Origin: JBEGHD01 sp049334165
Lineage (GTDB): Bacteria > Bacteroidota > Bacteroidia > Flavobacteriales_D > Sanyastnellaceae
Assembly: GCA_049334165.1 (NCBI GenBank)
Contig: JBEGHD010000009.1
Direction: 5' to 3' (one strand)
DNA length: 64,000 bases
Part shown: in pieces, positions 35,012 to 42,838 of the stretch
How the letters are laid out: every line of letters starts with the position of its first letter
Position numbering within the stretch: the stretch's first letter is position 1
Notes under the pieces: generated by a model
What the model saw: only the letters and a program-made list of their open reading frames with translations
What the model was told of the DNA's origin: nothing
Database searches by the model: none
Made by a program: the position numbers and the translations under genes

Positions 35012-35049
35012 AACCCCGCTCTGGTAATTCCATTGCGGGGTTTATTTTT
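35012..35049 (+). terminator. Rho-independent terminator after giant fibronectin III gene
   Basis: AACCCCGC (35012-35019) pairs perfectly with GCGGGGTT (35035-35042) around a 15-base loop, followed by TTATTTTTA. It lies 25 bp after the stop. The TTG start proposed for the next gene (35063) lies 20 bp after the stem, so that gene needs its own promoter or readthrough. Confidence 0.85.
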
Positions 35050-35062
35050 AAAATCAAAAGCT

Positions 35063-35515
35063 TTGCCCCTCATAAAACTCTGCACAGAAATAGCCGCATC
35101 GCAAGAAAAAGTGTTCGACCTTGCTCGCAGCATCGATCTGCACAAAAAGTCGATGGAGCACACCGCAGAAGAAGCCATTGCAGGCAGAACCAGCGGTCTC
35201 ATTGAAATGGGCGAAACGGTGACCTGGCGGGCACGGCATTTTGGAGTAATGCAAACACTGACTTCCAAGGTCACCGGATTTGAGCGTCCCTCCTACTTTG
35301 CCGATGAAATGGTGAAAGGCGCTTTCAAAAGCTTTAGGCACGAGCATTACTTCGAGCCCACCGAAACCGGAACTCTACTCATCGATCACTTTTACTACAC
35401 CTCACCACTGGGGGTTTTGGGAAAACTAGCCGACTGGCTTTTCCTGAAAAAATATATGACCCGGTTGCTGGTAAGGAGGAATAAGACTATTTGTGAATTA
35501 GCTGAGAACGACTGA
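35063..35515 (+). CDS. SRPBCC family protein (START-like/polyketide cyclase fold)
   Basis: A 150-residue protein with the SRPBCC helix-grip pattern: an N-terminal PLIKLCTEIAASQEKVFDLARSI strand-helix, GETVTWRARHFG, FERPSYFADEMVKGAFKSFRHEHYF and the closing SPLGVLGKLADWLFLKKYMTRLL helix. Family members bind hydrophobic ligands; the ligand is unknown. TTG 35063 is chosen because it puts PLIKL right at the start, as in homologues, while TTG 35033 overlaps the upstream terminator stem. A 46-bp piece of its 3' end is repeated at 36082. Confidence 0.8.
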   Translation: MPLIKLCTEIAASQEKVFDLARSIDLHKKSMEHTAEEAIAGRTSGLIEMGETVTWRARHFGVMQTLTSKVTGFERPSYFADEMVKGAFKSFRHEHYFEPTETGTLLIDHFYYTSPLGVLGKLADWLFLKKYMTRLLVRRNKTICELAEND

Positions 35516-35545
35516 TTCCTTGAATCAACTTTTCATGTGGATTTG

Positions 35546-35920
35546 CTAATCCGTAAATTCTATAACAAAACCGCTAACCGTTACAGTTCTTTTGTAGAAA
35601 AGAGGTACAAAAAGCGACCTGTGACTTTCCACTGTAGTATTAATAATTGCCCTTGGCTTATCTACTAAATCGGCTTCCTCGAGCATTTTAGATCGTGCGT
35701 TTTCAATAAGCGCACGCTGAGATAATCCACCTAAGCCAAAGAGGTATGTAGCCGAAGACTCACCTTTCACTTTTGCAACTACTTTGAAATTGTTTTGGCC
35801 CAGGTCGACCCGGGTAATATTGTTGTTTTGCTGGCTGACTACCGCGGAGTGAAAACCGCAACCAGAAGCCAGCGCTACAATCACAAACAAAATTGAAAGA
35901 AGATGTAATGACTTTTTCAT
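35546..35920 (-). CDS. DUF6567-like small lipoprotein
   Basis: A 124-residue lipoprotein: signal peptide SILFVIVALASGC with a good lipobox (LASGC), then about 100 residues of mixed alpha/beta sequence (VAKVKGESSATYLFGLGGLSQ, ALIENARSKMLEEADL, and a closing VTVSGFVIEF strand). This layout matches a small lipoprotein family of unknown function seen across Bacteroidota (DUF6567). It is likely anchored in the outer membrane facing the periplasm. It stands alone, convergent with the SRPBCC gene (30-bp gap). Confidence 0.7.
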   Translation of the reverse strand: MKKSLHLLSILFVIVALASGCGFHSAVVSQQNNNITRVDLGQNNFKVVAKVKGESSATYLFGLGGLSQRALIENARSKMLEEADLVDKPRAIINTTVESHRSLFVPLFYKRTVTVSGFVIEFTD

Positions 35921-36297
35921 AATTCGGAATTTTGGAATGCTAAAAGTGCTAAATGATTAATCGATAATACGAAAAATTCTGCAGGCTGCGGTGAATGCTG
36001 AAGTCCGTAAGTATTTAGTTAAATCTCAAACTCTCCTTCGACCACTTCCATGGAGTTGTTAATCTGTGGTTTTCACGTAAGCTGGCTTTTCCTCAAAAAA
36101 TATATGTCCCGGCTGCTGGAAATGAGGTATGAATTGCTCAAAAGAAGTACGGAAGAAGCACTTCGGAATGAACAGCAACTCTATTCTTCGGCAGATCAGC
36201 AACTTCCAAATGCTACTAAAAATATTTCCAATTTTCCTACAACCAGTTTTCTCGGATTATTCAATTTTAGCCGCTCAAAACACTTACCAGACTTGAG
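35921..36297. other. Gap between lipoprotein and PLD-like genes with a gene fragment
   Basis: There is no intact gene in these 377 bp. They contain the upstream region of the lipoprotein gene and a 46-bp copy of the SRPBCC gene's 3' end (36082-36127). A frame from 36050 to 36328 stays open through the copy but reads low-complexity, non-conserved sequence afterwards. Confidence 0.6.
36082..36127 (+). pseudogene. Duplicated fragment of the SRPBCC gene 3' end
   Basis: Compared with 35434-35479, 41 of 46 bases are identical and the reading frame is conserved (WLFLKKYM then SRLLEMR versus TRLLVRR). Sequence to either side is not alignable, except for a faint TGAATT-rich match downstream. It is the relic of a local duplication, not a working gene. 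Confidence 0.7.
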
Positions 36298-37020
36298 ATG
36301 GCAGAATTTTGCACTACTAAGAGAATAGCGTATCACCTCGAAGATATTATCATTGAAGCAAAGAAAAAGCTTGTGCTTGTCTCACCCTACTTAAAGCTTT
36401 CAGAAGCTTTTCTGGAAAGGTTGATTGATGCCGATAGTAATAACATCGATATCAAAATAGTCTATGGGAAAGACGAACTCAAAAGTGCTGAAAGAAATAA
36501 GCTGAGTAAGCTCAAGAACCTTGAACTTTACTTCTGTAAGAACCTCCATGCAAAATGCTATCTCAATGAATTTGAAATGGTCATCACTTCCATGAATTTC
36601 TATGATTACTCAGAAATGAATAATCGCGAGATGGGAATCTACCTCACCAGAAAAGATGACACAGAACTTTTCATGAGAACAGCAAAAGAGGTGAAATCAA
36701 TTTTGAACTCATCGAGCCTGAAAACTTTAAAGAGCACCGCTAAAAAAAGCTCTACTCAAAAGACACAAAAATTCACCCTGAAGAAAAAGTTCAATGAAGG
36801 ACATTGCATCCGTTGCCTGATTTCCATTCCATTCAACGAGTATCAACCGCTTTGTCCGGGTTGTTATGATATCTGGTCTTATTTCGAAAACGAAAACTAC
36901 AGAGAAGACTACTGCCACCGCTGCGGTAAACAACGTGAAACAACTAAAAAACGGCCATTTTGCTACGATTGTGAAGTGAAACTTGGCAAACACCAAGACA
37001 AGGCACCTTCTGGTTGGTGA
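36298..37020 (+). CDS. Phospholipase D-like protein with C-terminal zinc ribbons
   Basis: A 240-residue cytoplasmic protein. Residues 10-135 form a PLD-like/nuclease-like domain (KKKLVLVSPYLKLSEAFLERL, then the HxK motif H84-A-K86 in NLHAKCYLNE and SMNFYDYSEMNNREMGI). It has only one HKD half, and the Asp expected five residues after the Lys is replaced by Glu or Asn, so activity may need a dimer or be lost. A basic linker leads to two zinc ribbons with CxxC pairs (CIRC, CPGC, CHRC, CYDC). Such proteins often act on nucleic acids. It lies 63 bp before a truncated restriction gene. Confidence 0.78.
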   Translation: MAEFCTTKRIAYHLEDIIIEAKKKLVLVSPYLKLSEAFLERLIDADSNNIDIKIVYGKDELKSAERNKLSKLKNLELYFCKNLHAKCYLNEFEMVITSMNFYDYSEMNNREMGIYLTRKDDTELFMRTAKEVKSILNSSSLKTLKSTAKKSSTQKTQKFTLKKKFNEGHCIRCLISIPFNEYQPLCPGCYDIWSYFENENYREDYCHRCGKQRETTKKRPFCYDCEVKLGKHQDKAPSGW

Positions 37021-37032
37021 CCTTTTGTAATG

Positions 37033-37052
37033 TTTAAAGTCAAAACTTTAAA
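37033..37052. promoter_or_regulatory. Inverted repeat TTTAAAG-6 bp-CTTTAAA upstream of restriction-gene fragment
   Basis: Perfect 7-bp arms (37033-37039 and 37046-37052) with a 6-bp spacer lie 31 bp before the fragment's start. It could be a control element of the former restriction-modification unit, in the manner of C-protein operators, or the promoter region. No T-run follows. Confidence 0.35.
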
Positions 37053-37083
37053 TTAGCGCAAAAGCAAACACTCGACCTCTTTA

Positions 37084-37656
37084 ATGCAACTAACCAAACT
37101 GAAACCCCGGAAAGCACTCAACAAGGCTTTCCTGAAAGTGAAGCCGAACAGAAGCGACATCGAAGGCTTTAAGGATAACCTGATCAAGTTGCTCGACAGA
37201 GCCAATGATCAGGAGTCTGAAGAATTTCACAAAAACCTGGTTTCCGATTTTCTTAAGCAGACTTACTATCGCGACCAGCATTTCATCAATACCAAAGGCC
37301 GCAATGATCTGGTGATCCACAACGGCAAAAACGCCAAGAGTTCTGTTGGCGTGGTCATCGAAGCCAAGAAGCCGACCAACAAAAGCGAGATGGTTCGCGA
37401 AGACAAAATCAACACCAAGGCTTTCCACGAACTGGTGCTCTACTACCTGCGCGAAAGAATCACAGCCAACAACCTCGAAATAAAATACCTTGTTGCCACC
37501 AATCAATACGAGTGGTTCATTTTCGATGCAAACGTGTTTGAGAAAGCTTTTGCCAGCAACAAAAGGCTGGTGAAACAATTCGAAGATTTTGAAGCCGGCA
37601 GACTAGCAGGGAACTCTTCCCCCCGCTGGCGCAAGTTTTCAACTTGTGCCCGCTGA
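37084..37656 (+). pseudogene. N-terminal fragment of a type IIG (Eco57I-like) restriction-modification enzyme
   Basis: About 177 residues match the start of large fused restriction-methyltransferase proteins of the Eco57I/type IIG kind, holding the nuclease domain: D75 (GRNDLVIH) and E93-x-K95 (VVIEAKKP) form a PD-(D/E)xK active site. Full-length proteins run to 1000 residues or more, with a methyltransferase and target-recognition domain after FEAGRLAG. Here the frame enters a palindromic repeat (near 37614-37620) and stops at 37656 with residues that do not belong to the family. No methyltransferase is nearby. It is probably inactive; a surviving nuclease without its methylase would be toxic unless harmless. 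Confidence 0.75.
37628..37650. repeat. Palindromic REP-like repeat, copy 1
   Basis: Arms GGCGCAAGTT and AACTTGTGCC (one G-T wobble) around a TTC loop form a 10-bp hairpin, preceded by CCGCT. It forms the end of the truncated restriction gene's frame. Confidence 0.85.
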
Positions 37657-37675
37657 CTCAACCTTCCCCCCTGCT

Positions 37676-37698
37676 GGCGCAAGTTTTCAACTTGTGCC
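37676..37698. repeat. Palindromic REP-like repeat, copy 2
   Basis: Identical to copy 1 over the 23-base palindrome, in the same orientation with a start-to-start distance of 48 bp, so the pair forms a direct tandem as in REP doublets. Confidence 0.85.
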
Positions 37699-37770
37699 TT
37701 CAAAGAATACAGACCTGACACTATGCTTTATCGATTTTTTGTAGCTTTCCCTTCAGAAAACCAAAACATT

Positions 37771-38379
37771 ATGAAACTAACAATTACATTTCTTACTCTA
37801 CTTTTCACCAATTTTCTTTTCTCTCAAAATCCACCAGTCGAAATTGCCGTTCCTTACGATTCAACTGAAGGGAAGTATCAGTATCAAGAGGTTGTTGAGC
37901 TTGAAGGCCTATCAACCGAACAATTCTATAAAAATGCCAAGGAATGGCTGGAGGAGAAGTATGTTGAAACCGATTTATTGAGGGATGAAGAGAACACGAT
38001 TATCATTGATGAGGGTTATTTTAATATTGTTTGGGTCATGGATTTTGGGCAGTCATTCTCAGAGCTTGAGGTTTCAAAAGAGATTAAACTTACTTTCAAT
38101 CTGAAATTAGAATTTAAAGATGGAAGATATCGCTACACAATTACTGATATGAGAAGTGGTGAGTACGGTGAAGTTACTCTAGAAGGGCTTGTTACCTCCT
38201 CCTACGATCAGGTTAACCAAGACATTCCGGGTTTATCTAAAAGACAACAGAGAAAAGTGCTCGAAGGACAGATTAAAAACCTGGAGGAGCTAGGTCGAAT
38301 AATGGATGAAAAGTTCCAATCTGAGATAGCCGAAATGAAAAAGGCTATTAAAGAGGGAACTGACGAAGATGATTGGTAA
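37771..38379 (+). CDS. DUF4468-type exported protein
   Basis: A 202-residue protein: signal peptide TITFLTLLFTNFLFSQ, a DUF4468-like domain (about 40-150: PYDSTEGKYQYQEVVELEG, QFYKNAKEWL, GEYGEVTLEG) and a charged C-terminal helix. The domain is common in Bacteroidota exported proteins and its function is unknown. ATG 37771 starts the signal peptide; an in-frame ATG at 37723 would bury it. It sits directly after the repeat-truncated restriction gene fragment. Confidence 0.7.
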   Translation: MKLTITFLTLLFTNFLFSQNPPVEIAVPYDSTEGKYQYQEVVELEGLSTEQFYKNAKEWLEEKYVETDLLRDEENTIIIDEGYFNIVWVMDFGQSFSELEVSKEIKLTFNLKLEFKDGRYRYTITDMRSGEYGEVTLEGLVTSSYDQVNQDIPGLSKRQQRKVLEGQIKNLEELGRIMDEKFQSEIAEMKKAIKEGTDEDDW

Positions 38380-38419
38380 TCCCACGCAGCCATAAGGTTC
38401 TAACTTATTCCTGCCAGCT

Positions 38420-38442
38420 ACCACAACTTTCCAACTTGTGCC
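38420..38442. repeat. Palindromic repeat, degenerate copy 3
   Basis: The right arm AACTTGTGCC is exact, the loop is close, and the left arm (ACCACAACTT) is degenerate, so the hairpin is weakened. It lies in the gap after the DUF4468-type gene. Confidence 0.6.
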
Positions 38443-38533
38443 TTTCCAACCCAATTTTCCGTCATTAGAAATAACATCGGAGAATATTCCGTTTTCTGTG
38501 GGGCGCTGTGGCTTAACCAAATAACTCTCTATT

Positions 38534-39205
38534 ATGAAAACGGAATTCAAAATCTCTTTGGCTCTGCTGCTTTTTGCTCTACTCTCTTTTTCTGGCTTTT
38601 CGCAAGACTCCAAACTGGAGCTCGGTGTGGAAGGCGGTGGAAACATGCTCTTTCTGCGGGGAGATGATCAGGTGAATGATGCTGCTCCCGTGCTTGGGTT
38701 TAGTTCTGGCCTGGTTGTGCAATACAACCTCACTGAGAGACTTTCACTACGCTCCGGGCTTTCTTTCGAGCACAAAAAGGTGGAATGGCCGATCATATTC
38801 ACAAACAGCACTGGAGAACCACTCGATGTGATTTTAACAGAGCGGTTCGACTACTACCGACTTCCGCTTTTGCTGAGGTATCACTTTGGTGAGCAGAAGC
38901 AATACTTTGCCAATGCCGGACCTTACGTCAGCTTTTTGATGAAACACTTCACCCGCCCATCTGGCTCTGATGCCGAGGGCTACGAAAATGTTGTTGTCTT
39001 CAATGGCAATGGCTTCAGCAATCTGGATTACGGTCTTTCTGCCGGAGTTGGCGTCAATTTCCTTTCAGTCGGTGCTCTGTGCTTTTCTGCCGAACTGCGC
39101 AACGATTTCGGAGTGCACAACATCGGAGAAACGTTTCAACCGGGCGGCACCGACATCCGCACCAACACACCGCAGTTTCTGATTTCAGCGATGGTTGAGT
39201 TGTAA
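38534..39205 (+). CDS. Outer membrane beta-barrel protein (PorT-like)
   Basis: A 223-residue protein with a signal peptide (LALLLFALLSFSGFSQ) followed by about eight amphipathic beta-strands (LELGVEGGGNMLFLRGD, LGFSSGLVVQYNLTERLSLRSGLSFEHKK, LPLLLRYHF, YGLSAGVGVNFLS) and a terminal aromatic-containing strand (FLISAMVEL). This is the layout of small PorT/OmpW-like outer-membrane barrels. The ligand is unknown. It is flanked by short noncoding regions carrying palindromic repeat copies upstream. Confidence 0.78.
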   Translation: MKTEFKISLALLLFALLSFSGFSQDSKLELGVEGGGNMLFLRGDDQVNDAAPVLGFSSGLVVQYNLTERLSLRSGLSFEHKKVEWPIIFTNSTGEPLDVILTERFDYYRLPLLLRYHFGEQKQYFANAGPYVSFLMKHFTRPSGSDAEGYENVVVFNGNGFSNLDYGLSAGVGVNFLSVGALCFSAELRNDFGVHNIGETFQPGGTDIRTNTPQFLISAMVEL

Positions 39206-39489
39206 AGCTGAATTGGATAAGAGTTTCGGAAGAGTAAAGGAGGATTATTATCCCGACATGAGCATAGAAGTAGTTCCTGGCTAATTGCATGAAGAAATCT
39301 GTAATCAGTTTTTGCATTGGGATTTAATGAAGGTCTGATTTTTCAGTTTTTACCCCAAAAGCTCAAATGCTAATAAGACTGGAAAAACACCCTTTCTGAA
39401 ATTCCAACATTAACAAACATTTCAATTGATTAGCTAAGTTTTCCTGATCTAAATTGCGCCCATCATACTAATACGAAACAAAATCTAAA

Positions 39490-40317
39490 ATGAAAACAGT
39501 TACTATTCTCAGTGCCCTATTGATGGTCGCATTTGGCAAGGCGGGCATGGCCCAAACAGAATTACCTTACTTCTCAGGATTCGACAATGATGATCAAACT
39601 AACGGATGGGAAGAACATCGGTTAGGTGCTCAAAGTGATTTCTACTTTTGGGATGTATCTTCTTTTTCACCATTCTCCGATCCAAATAATCTTGAACATA
39701 CATATCCGGTTGGTGGCAAAGAGCTCACCGATGACTGGTTTATTTCACCAGGCTTTGATTTGCCGGAAGGAGGAACCATTGATTCTTTAAGACATGCTTT
39801 CAGTGGGTTTGGTGTGCCTCAGGCTGGCGACACAATTGCCATTTATGCTTTGACAGGCTCCCAGGACCCTGAATCAGCCTCATCCCGAACCTTGCTCATA
39901 GATTTTAGGGGCGACAACTATGTGGCAGACAATAGCTGGCGAATGATTTCTGATATTGAAATTCCACCTGGAGATGAAACGGTTTATATAGCTTTTCGGT
40001 ATGTCACAGTGGTCAACTGGCTCGATGTGAGGTTTGACAACCTGAGAATAAGTTCGAACACAATAGATAATACCACAGAACAAATAAAAGATCAATCGGT
40101 CATCATCTATCCCAATCCGACTTCGGACCAATTGATGCTTTCGGGTGCTGATAATTTTGATTCTGAGGTACGGATTTATTCTACATCTGGAAGGCTGATT
40201 TGCATCAAAACCTTAAGCAATGGCAGCTTGAACATCTCTGATCTGCCCTCAGGAAATTATTCACTTGAAGTTGAGATTGAGGGAAATAAACTGAGAAAGC
40301 AGTTTATCAAAAAGTAA
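39490..40317 (+). CDS. Choice-of-anchor/MAM-like domain protein with T9SS type A sorting domain
   Basis: A 275-residue exported protein: signal peptide (LSALLMVAFGKAGMAQ), a jelly-roll domain of the 'cleaved adhesin'/choice-of-anchor J kind (LPYFSGFDNDDQTNGWEEH, ELTDDWFISPGFDL, WLDVRFDNLRI) and a type A sorting domain (VIIYPNPTSDQLML, LNISDLPSGNYSLEV, ending in RKQFIKK). It resembles one MAM unit of the giant protein at 29432 with its own sorting signal. It probably binds the cell surface or a polymer. Confidence 0.83.
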   Translation: MKTVTILSALLMVAFGKAGMAQTELPYFSGFDNDDQTNGWEEHRLGAQSDFYFWDVSSFSPFSDPNNLEHTYPVGGKELTDDWFISPGFDLPEGGTIDSLRHAFSGFGVPQAGDTIAIYALTGSQDPESASSRTLLIDFRGDNYVADNSWRMISDIEIPPGDETVYIAFRYVTVVNWLDVRFDNLRISSNTIDNTTEQIKDQSVIIYPNPTSDQLMLSGADNFDSEVRIYSTSGRLICIKTLSNGSLNISDLPSGNYSLEVEIEGNKLRKQFIKK

Positions 40318-40456
40318 GCCCTGTCTGCTAATCGATTTCTCAGGAAGTGGTTCTGTTTTGCTTTTGCCAATGGCTTTATGCCAAGCAGTCTTTGATTTCT
40401 GTGCTGATCGGTTTGTGAAGTTTATATAAATATTGTCCCTGTCTGGAGCTTAAAAT

Positions 40457-40831
40457 CTACTTTCCCGACATCAACGCCACGCGATTGCCTTCCGAATCTT
40501 TGATCACAGCCATGTAGCCAATATCCTCTGAGACCAGCGTTTTCGGTTGAATGATGGTTCCATTCTTCTTTTCCAGCTTGTCCAACACCTTCTGCAAGTC
40601 AGGATCGGCATTGAGGTAAACGAGCGGTCCTTGGTCTCCGGGTTTGTAGAACTCGTGATTCTGGCAAAGAGCACCACCCACGCCTGTTTGGTCCGTTGGG
40701 AAAAGTGCCATTTTAATCTGATCTCCCAAATCAAAGTCCTGCATCTTAAAGTCAAAAATTTCTTCGTAGAAAGCCTTTGCCCGCTTGATGTCCGTTGCGG
40801 GAATCTCAAACCAGTGTAGTGCGTTTTTCAT
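40457..40831 (-). CDS. VOC family protein (glyoxalase/bleomycin-resistance fold)
   Basis: A 124-residue protein with one glyoxalase/bleomycin-resistance/dioxygenase domain (ALHWFEIPATDIKRAKAFYEEIF at the N-terminus, GGALCQ, and IKDSEGNRVALMS at the end). Metal ligands expected are a His in LHWFEI and a Glu late in the chain; the late acidic site here is D or N, so metal binding is uncertain. It is probably cytoplasmic and may isomerise or sequester small toxic aldehydes. It stands alone, convergent with the T9SS gene. Confidence 0.83.
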   Translation of the reverse strand: MKNALHWFEIPATDIKRAKAFYEEIFDFKMQDFDLGDQIKMALFPTDQTGVGGALCQNHEFYKPGDQGPLVYLNADPDLQKVLDKLEKKNGTIIQPKTLVSEDIGYMAVIKDSEGNRVALMSGK

Positions 40832-40915
40832 TGTTGCCGAATTTGAATTTCACATTGACCACCAAATTAGAGAGAAATTGAGAACGGTTTACAAATGCGT
40901 GTGAATTCCACCGCT

Positions 40916-40938
40916 GGCGTACGTTTCTAACTTGTGTC
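40916..40938. repeat. Palindromic repeat, degenerate copy 4
   Basis: GGCGTACGTT, TCT and AACTTGTGTC follow the same plan as copies 1 and 2, with CGCT in front, in the noncoding region before the gene at 41071. The arms no longer pair fully. Confidence 0.6.
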
Positions 40939-41070
40939 ATTTCACTTTCTCCTCTGCGCGGCATTTGTAATCCTGCACTTTTAAATTCACGGATTTGAAA
41001 TGCGGCAAGTGAAACATTTTAGTATCCTTGAACCAAATCGACCTTGTGCTGTACAGCTACAAAAAATAGA

Positions 41071-42525
41071 ATGAACTACTCTGCTCTCTTCCGTTGTTTT
41101 ATGGCTTTGCTGCTCTCATTTGTTGGGCTTTCATCCTCTTTTTCCCAGCCGCCTTGTCTGAAGTGGTCCGACTCCGATTGTCAGCTGCTACCGGTTGTTT
41201 TGCGGAGTGATGCCAATGCCGATTTTTTTGTGGCGCAGGATATTCTGGAATTCACCAACAACTGCCAGCAGACTCTGACCACGGAGATCGGTATGGTAGA
41301 AAGCAACAAATTTTTTTCAATCTCCAAACAAACTGCACCACTCGAAAAAGGCCAGCTCGTTTTTCGCGACTCACTCTGGTATCGCCCGGAAACAATGGAA
41401 CTTCGACAAGCTACAACAACAATTAAAAATTCGGCCAACCAGCTCTACCGCGTTCAATACTTCTACTTCTTCGTTGGAAATGGCGTCACTCAGGTATTGG
41501 ATGCAAGCGGAAAAATTGTTCGGTTTGAAAAAGACTTTGGTTTCAGGAAGCTATGCCTCGAGGTTGACGAAAACCGCATTCCCACCGGCTACGGCTATCG
41601 AAGTACTAAAACAGAAGAAAAAGTCGGTCAGTGGCAGATGTGGGCATCATCTACCAGCTACCCTACAATTGAAGAGCACAGCAAACTTTTTCGTGTTCAG
41701 CTTTTGAATGAAAACACGTCAGAAGGAGACATCAGCATCTTCACTTTGGAGAAGGGAAAGTGGCAAGAGTCTGAATTCGAGAAATATGGAAACAGTCATG
41801 CATTTTATGTGAAGAGCGTAGCCGACAGTGTGAAAATCGTACAGGAAAATCGGGTGGCAAAGTGGAAGGTAAATTACGATCAGCTGCGACAGGAAACCTC
41901 CTTCCAGGTCTACTTGATTGGTCCAGATCAAAATTACATTCCATCCACATATGGCAACATTCCTATCGAGTGGAAAAACGAGTATGTCATCTCATGGAAC
42001 TGGGAATACGTTCAGCAGCACTTCCCTGAGCCGCACACCCAGGAGTCAATGACCAAACATCTCGGATATCTTTTCCCTGATGTGGAGTTTTATCCATTCG
42101 ACAGTCAAAACCTCTACTATCCGGCTTTCAATCTCGAGTCGTTTTCTGAAGCTGCCCGTGATTATCTCCTTTCGGAAATACTGAGAAGGGAAGAAGTTGC
42201 CACAATCTCCAAAACACTGTCGCTACCTGGAATTGAGCGCACCTACCTCACCGGTGACGTGATGGTGACTTTGAGCCAACCACAGAACTATGATCAGTTT
42301 GTAGCCGAAGCAGAGGCGCTTGGCTTCAGTATAAAAAGCAAAATGATGGGCTCCTATCAAATGAGCTTTGAGGGAAATCGTATCGATCAGGATATGATCG
42401 ACCAATTGATTCTGCTCCATCAATCTGAGAATGTTGCCACGGCTTATCCGGATATGTACTTGGAGGCATTCTACGATAGCAAGGAAAGCTCACCTTTGGA
42501 AATGATGATGCAAGAAAAGGAGTGA
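41071..42525 (+). CDS. Exported protein of unknown function
   Basis: A 484-residue protein with a signal peptide (CFMALLLSFVGLSSSFSQ) and no recognised domain over most of its length. The last 90 residues (VMVTLSQPQNYDQFVAEAEALGFSI, ATAYPDMYLEAFYDS) faintly resemble the inhibitor I9-like prodomain of Bacteroidota subtilases; this is a weak impression. The C-terminus has no T9SS domain, so it would stay in the periplasm or outer membrane. ATG 41071 puts the signal peptide at the start; TTG 41044 is less likely. Confidence 0.55.
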   Translation: MNYSALFRCFMALLLSFVGLSSSFSQPPCLKWSDSDCQLLPVVLRSDANADFFVAQDILEFTNNCQQTLTTEIGMVESNKFFSISKQTAPLEKGQLVFRDSLWYRPETMELRQATTTIKNSANQLYRVQYFYFFVGNGVTQVLDASGKIVRFEKDFGFRKLCLEVDENRIPTGYGYRSTKTEEKVGQWQMWASSTSYPTIEEHSKLFRVQLLNENTSEGDISIFTLEKGKWQESEFEKYGNSHAFYVKSVADSVKIVQENRVAKWKVNYDQLRQETSFQVYLIGPDQNYIPSTYGNIPIEWKNEYVISWNWEYVQQHFPEPHTQESMTKHLGYLFPDVEFYPFDSQNLYYPAFNLESFSEAARDYLLSEILRREEVATISKTLSLPGIERTYLTGDVMVTLSQPQNYDQFVAEAEALGFSIKSKMMGSYQMSFEGNRIDQDMIDQLILLHQSENVATAYPDMYLEAFYDSKESSPLEMMMQEKE

Positions 42526-42838
42526 TTATGAGGAGCACGACTCGTGAAAAATAAATATTTCTCTCCCAAAGGTTGACTTCAACGCCAAACGATTTCATCT
42601 CGGATCTTCAAGCGTATTCATTGAGCCAATCAACTCCTAAACCTGCGCTTGCGGTCGAAAATTGCCTACTAGAAATTATTCAGTCTCATCCTCAGTCACT
42701 TAGGTCAAACCCTTATTCTATTAGTTAAATAATTGCAACAACACTCTGAGCGCGAGAGTAAAAGTGAACTCCTCTTTGGTCGTTTTATAAAACGAAATCA
42801 TAGGAGGACGAGATTAACTAATTTATAACGAGTATTTT
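42526..42838. other. 313-bp noncoding region with a palindrome and a stranded SD-like site
   Basis: No conserved frame is seen. It carries a perfect 16-bp palindrome (42780-42795), then AGGAGG at 42802-42807 that is not close to any start codon: the gene's ATG is 32 bp downstream. The region is the likely promoter of the HYR-repeat gene. Confidence 0.6.
42780..42795. promoter_or_regulatory. Perfect 16-bp palindrome TCGTTTTATAAAACGA
   Basis: It is a fully self-complementary 16-mer 59 bp upstream of the HYR-repeat gene. It could be an operator or part of the promoter; it has no loop, so it is a poor terminator. Confidence 0.4.

Noticed and set aside
36050..36328. 92-residue frame after the small lipoprotein gene
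   Set aside because: Only the duplicated SRPBCC piece (36082-36127) reads like protein; the rest is low-complexity and it overlaps the PLD-like gene start.
37090..37578. 162-residue frame opposite the restriction-gene fragment
   Set aside because: It is antisense to a frame with clear PD-(D/E)xK motifs; the antisense reads unnaturally Val/Phe-rich.
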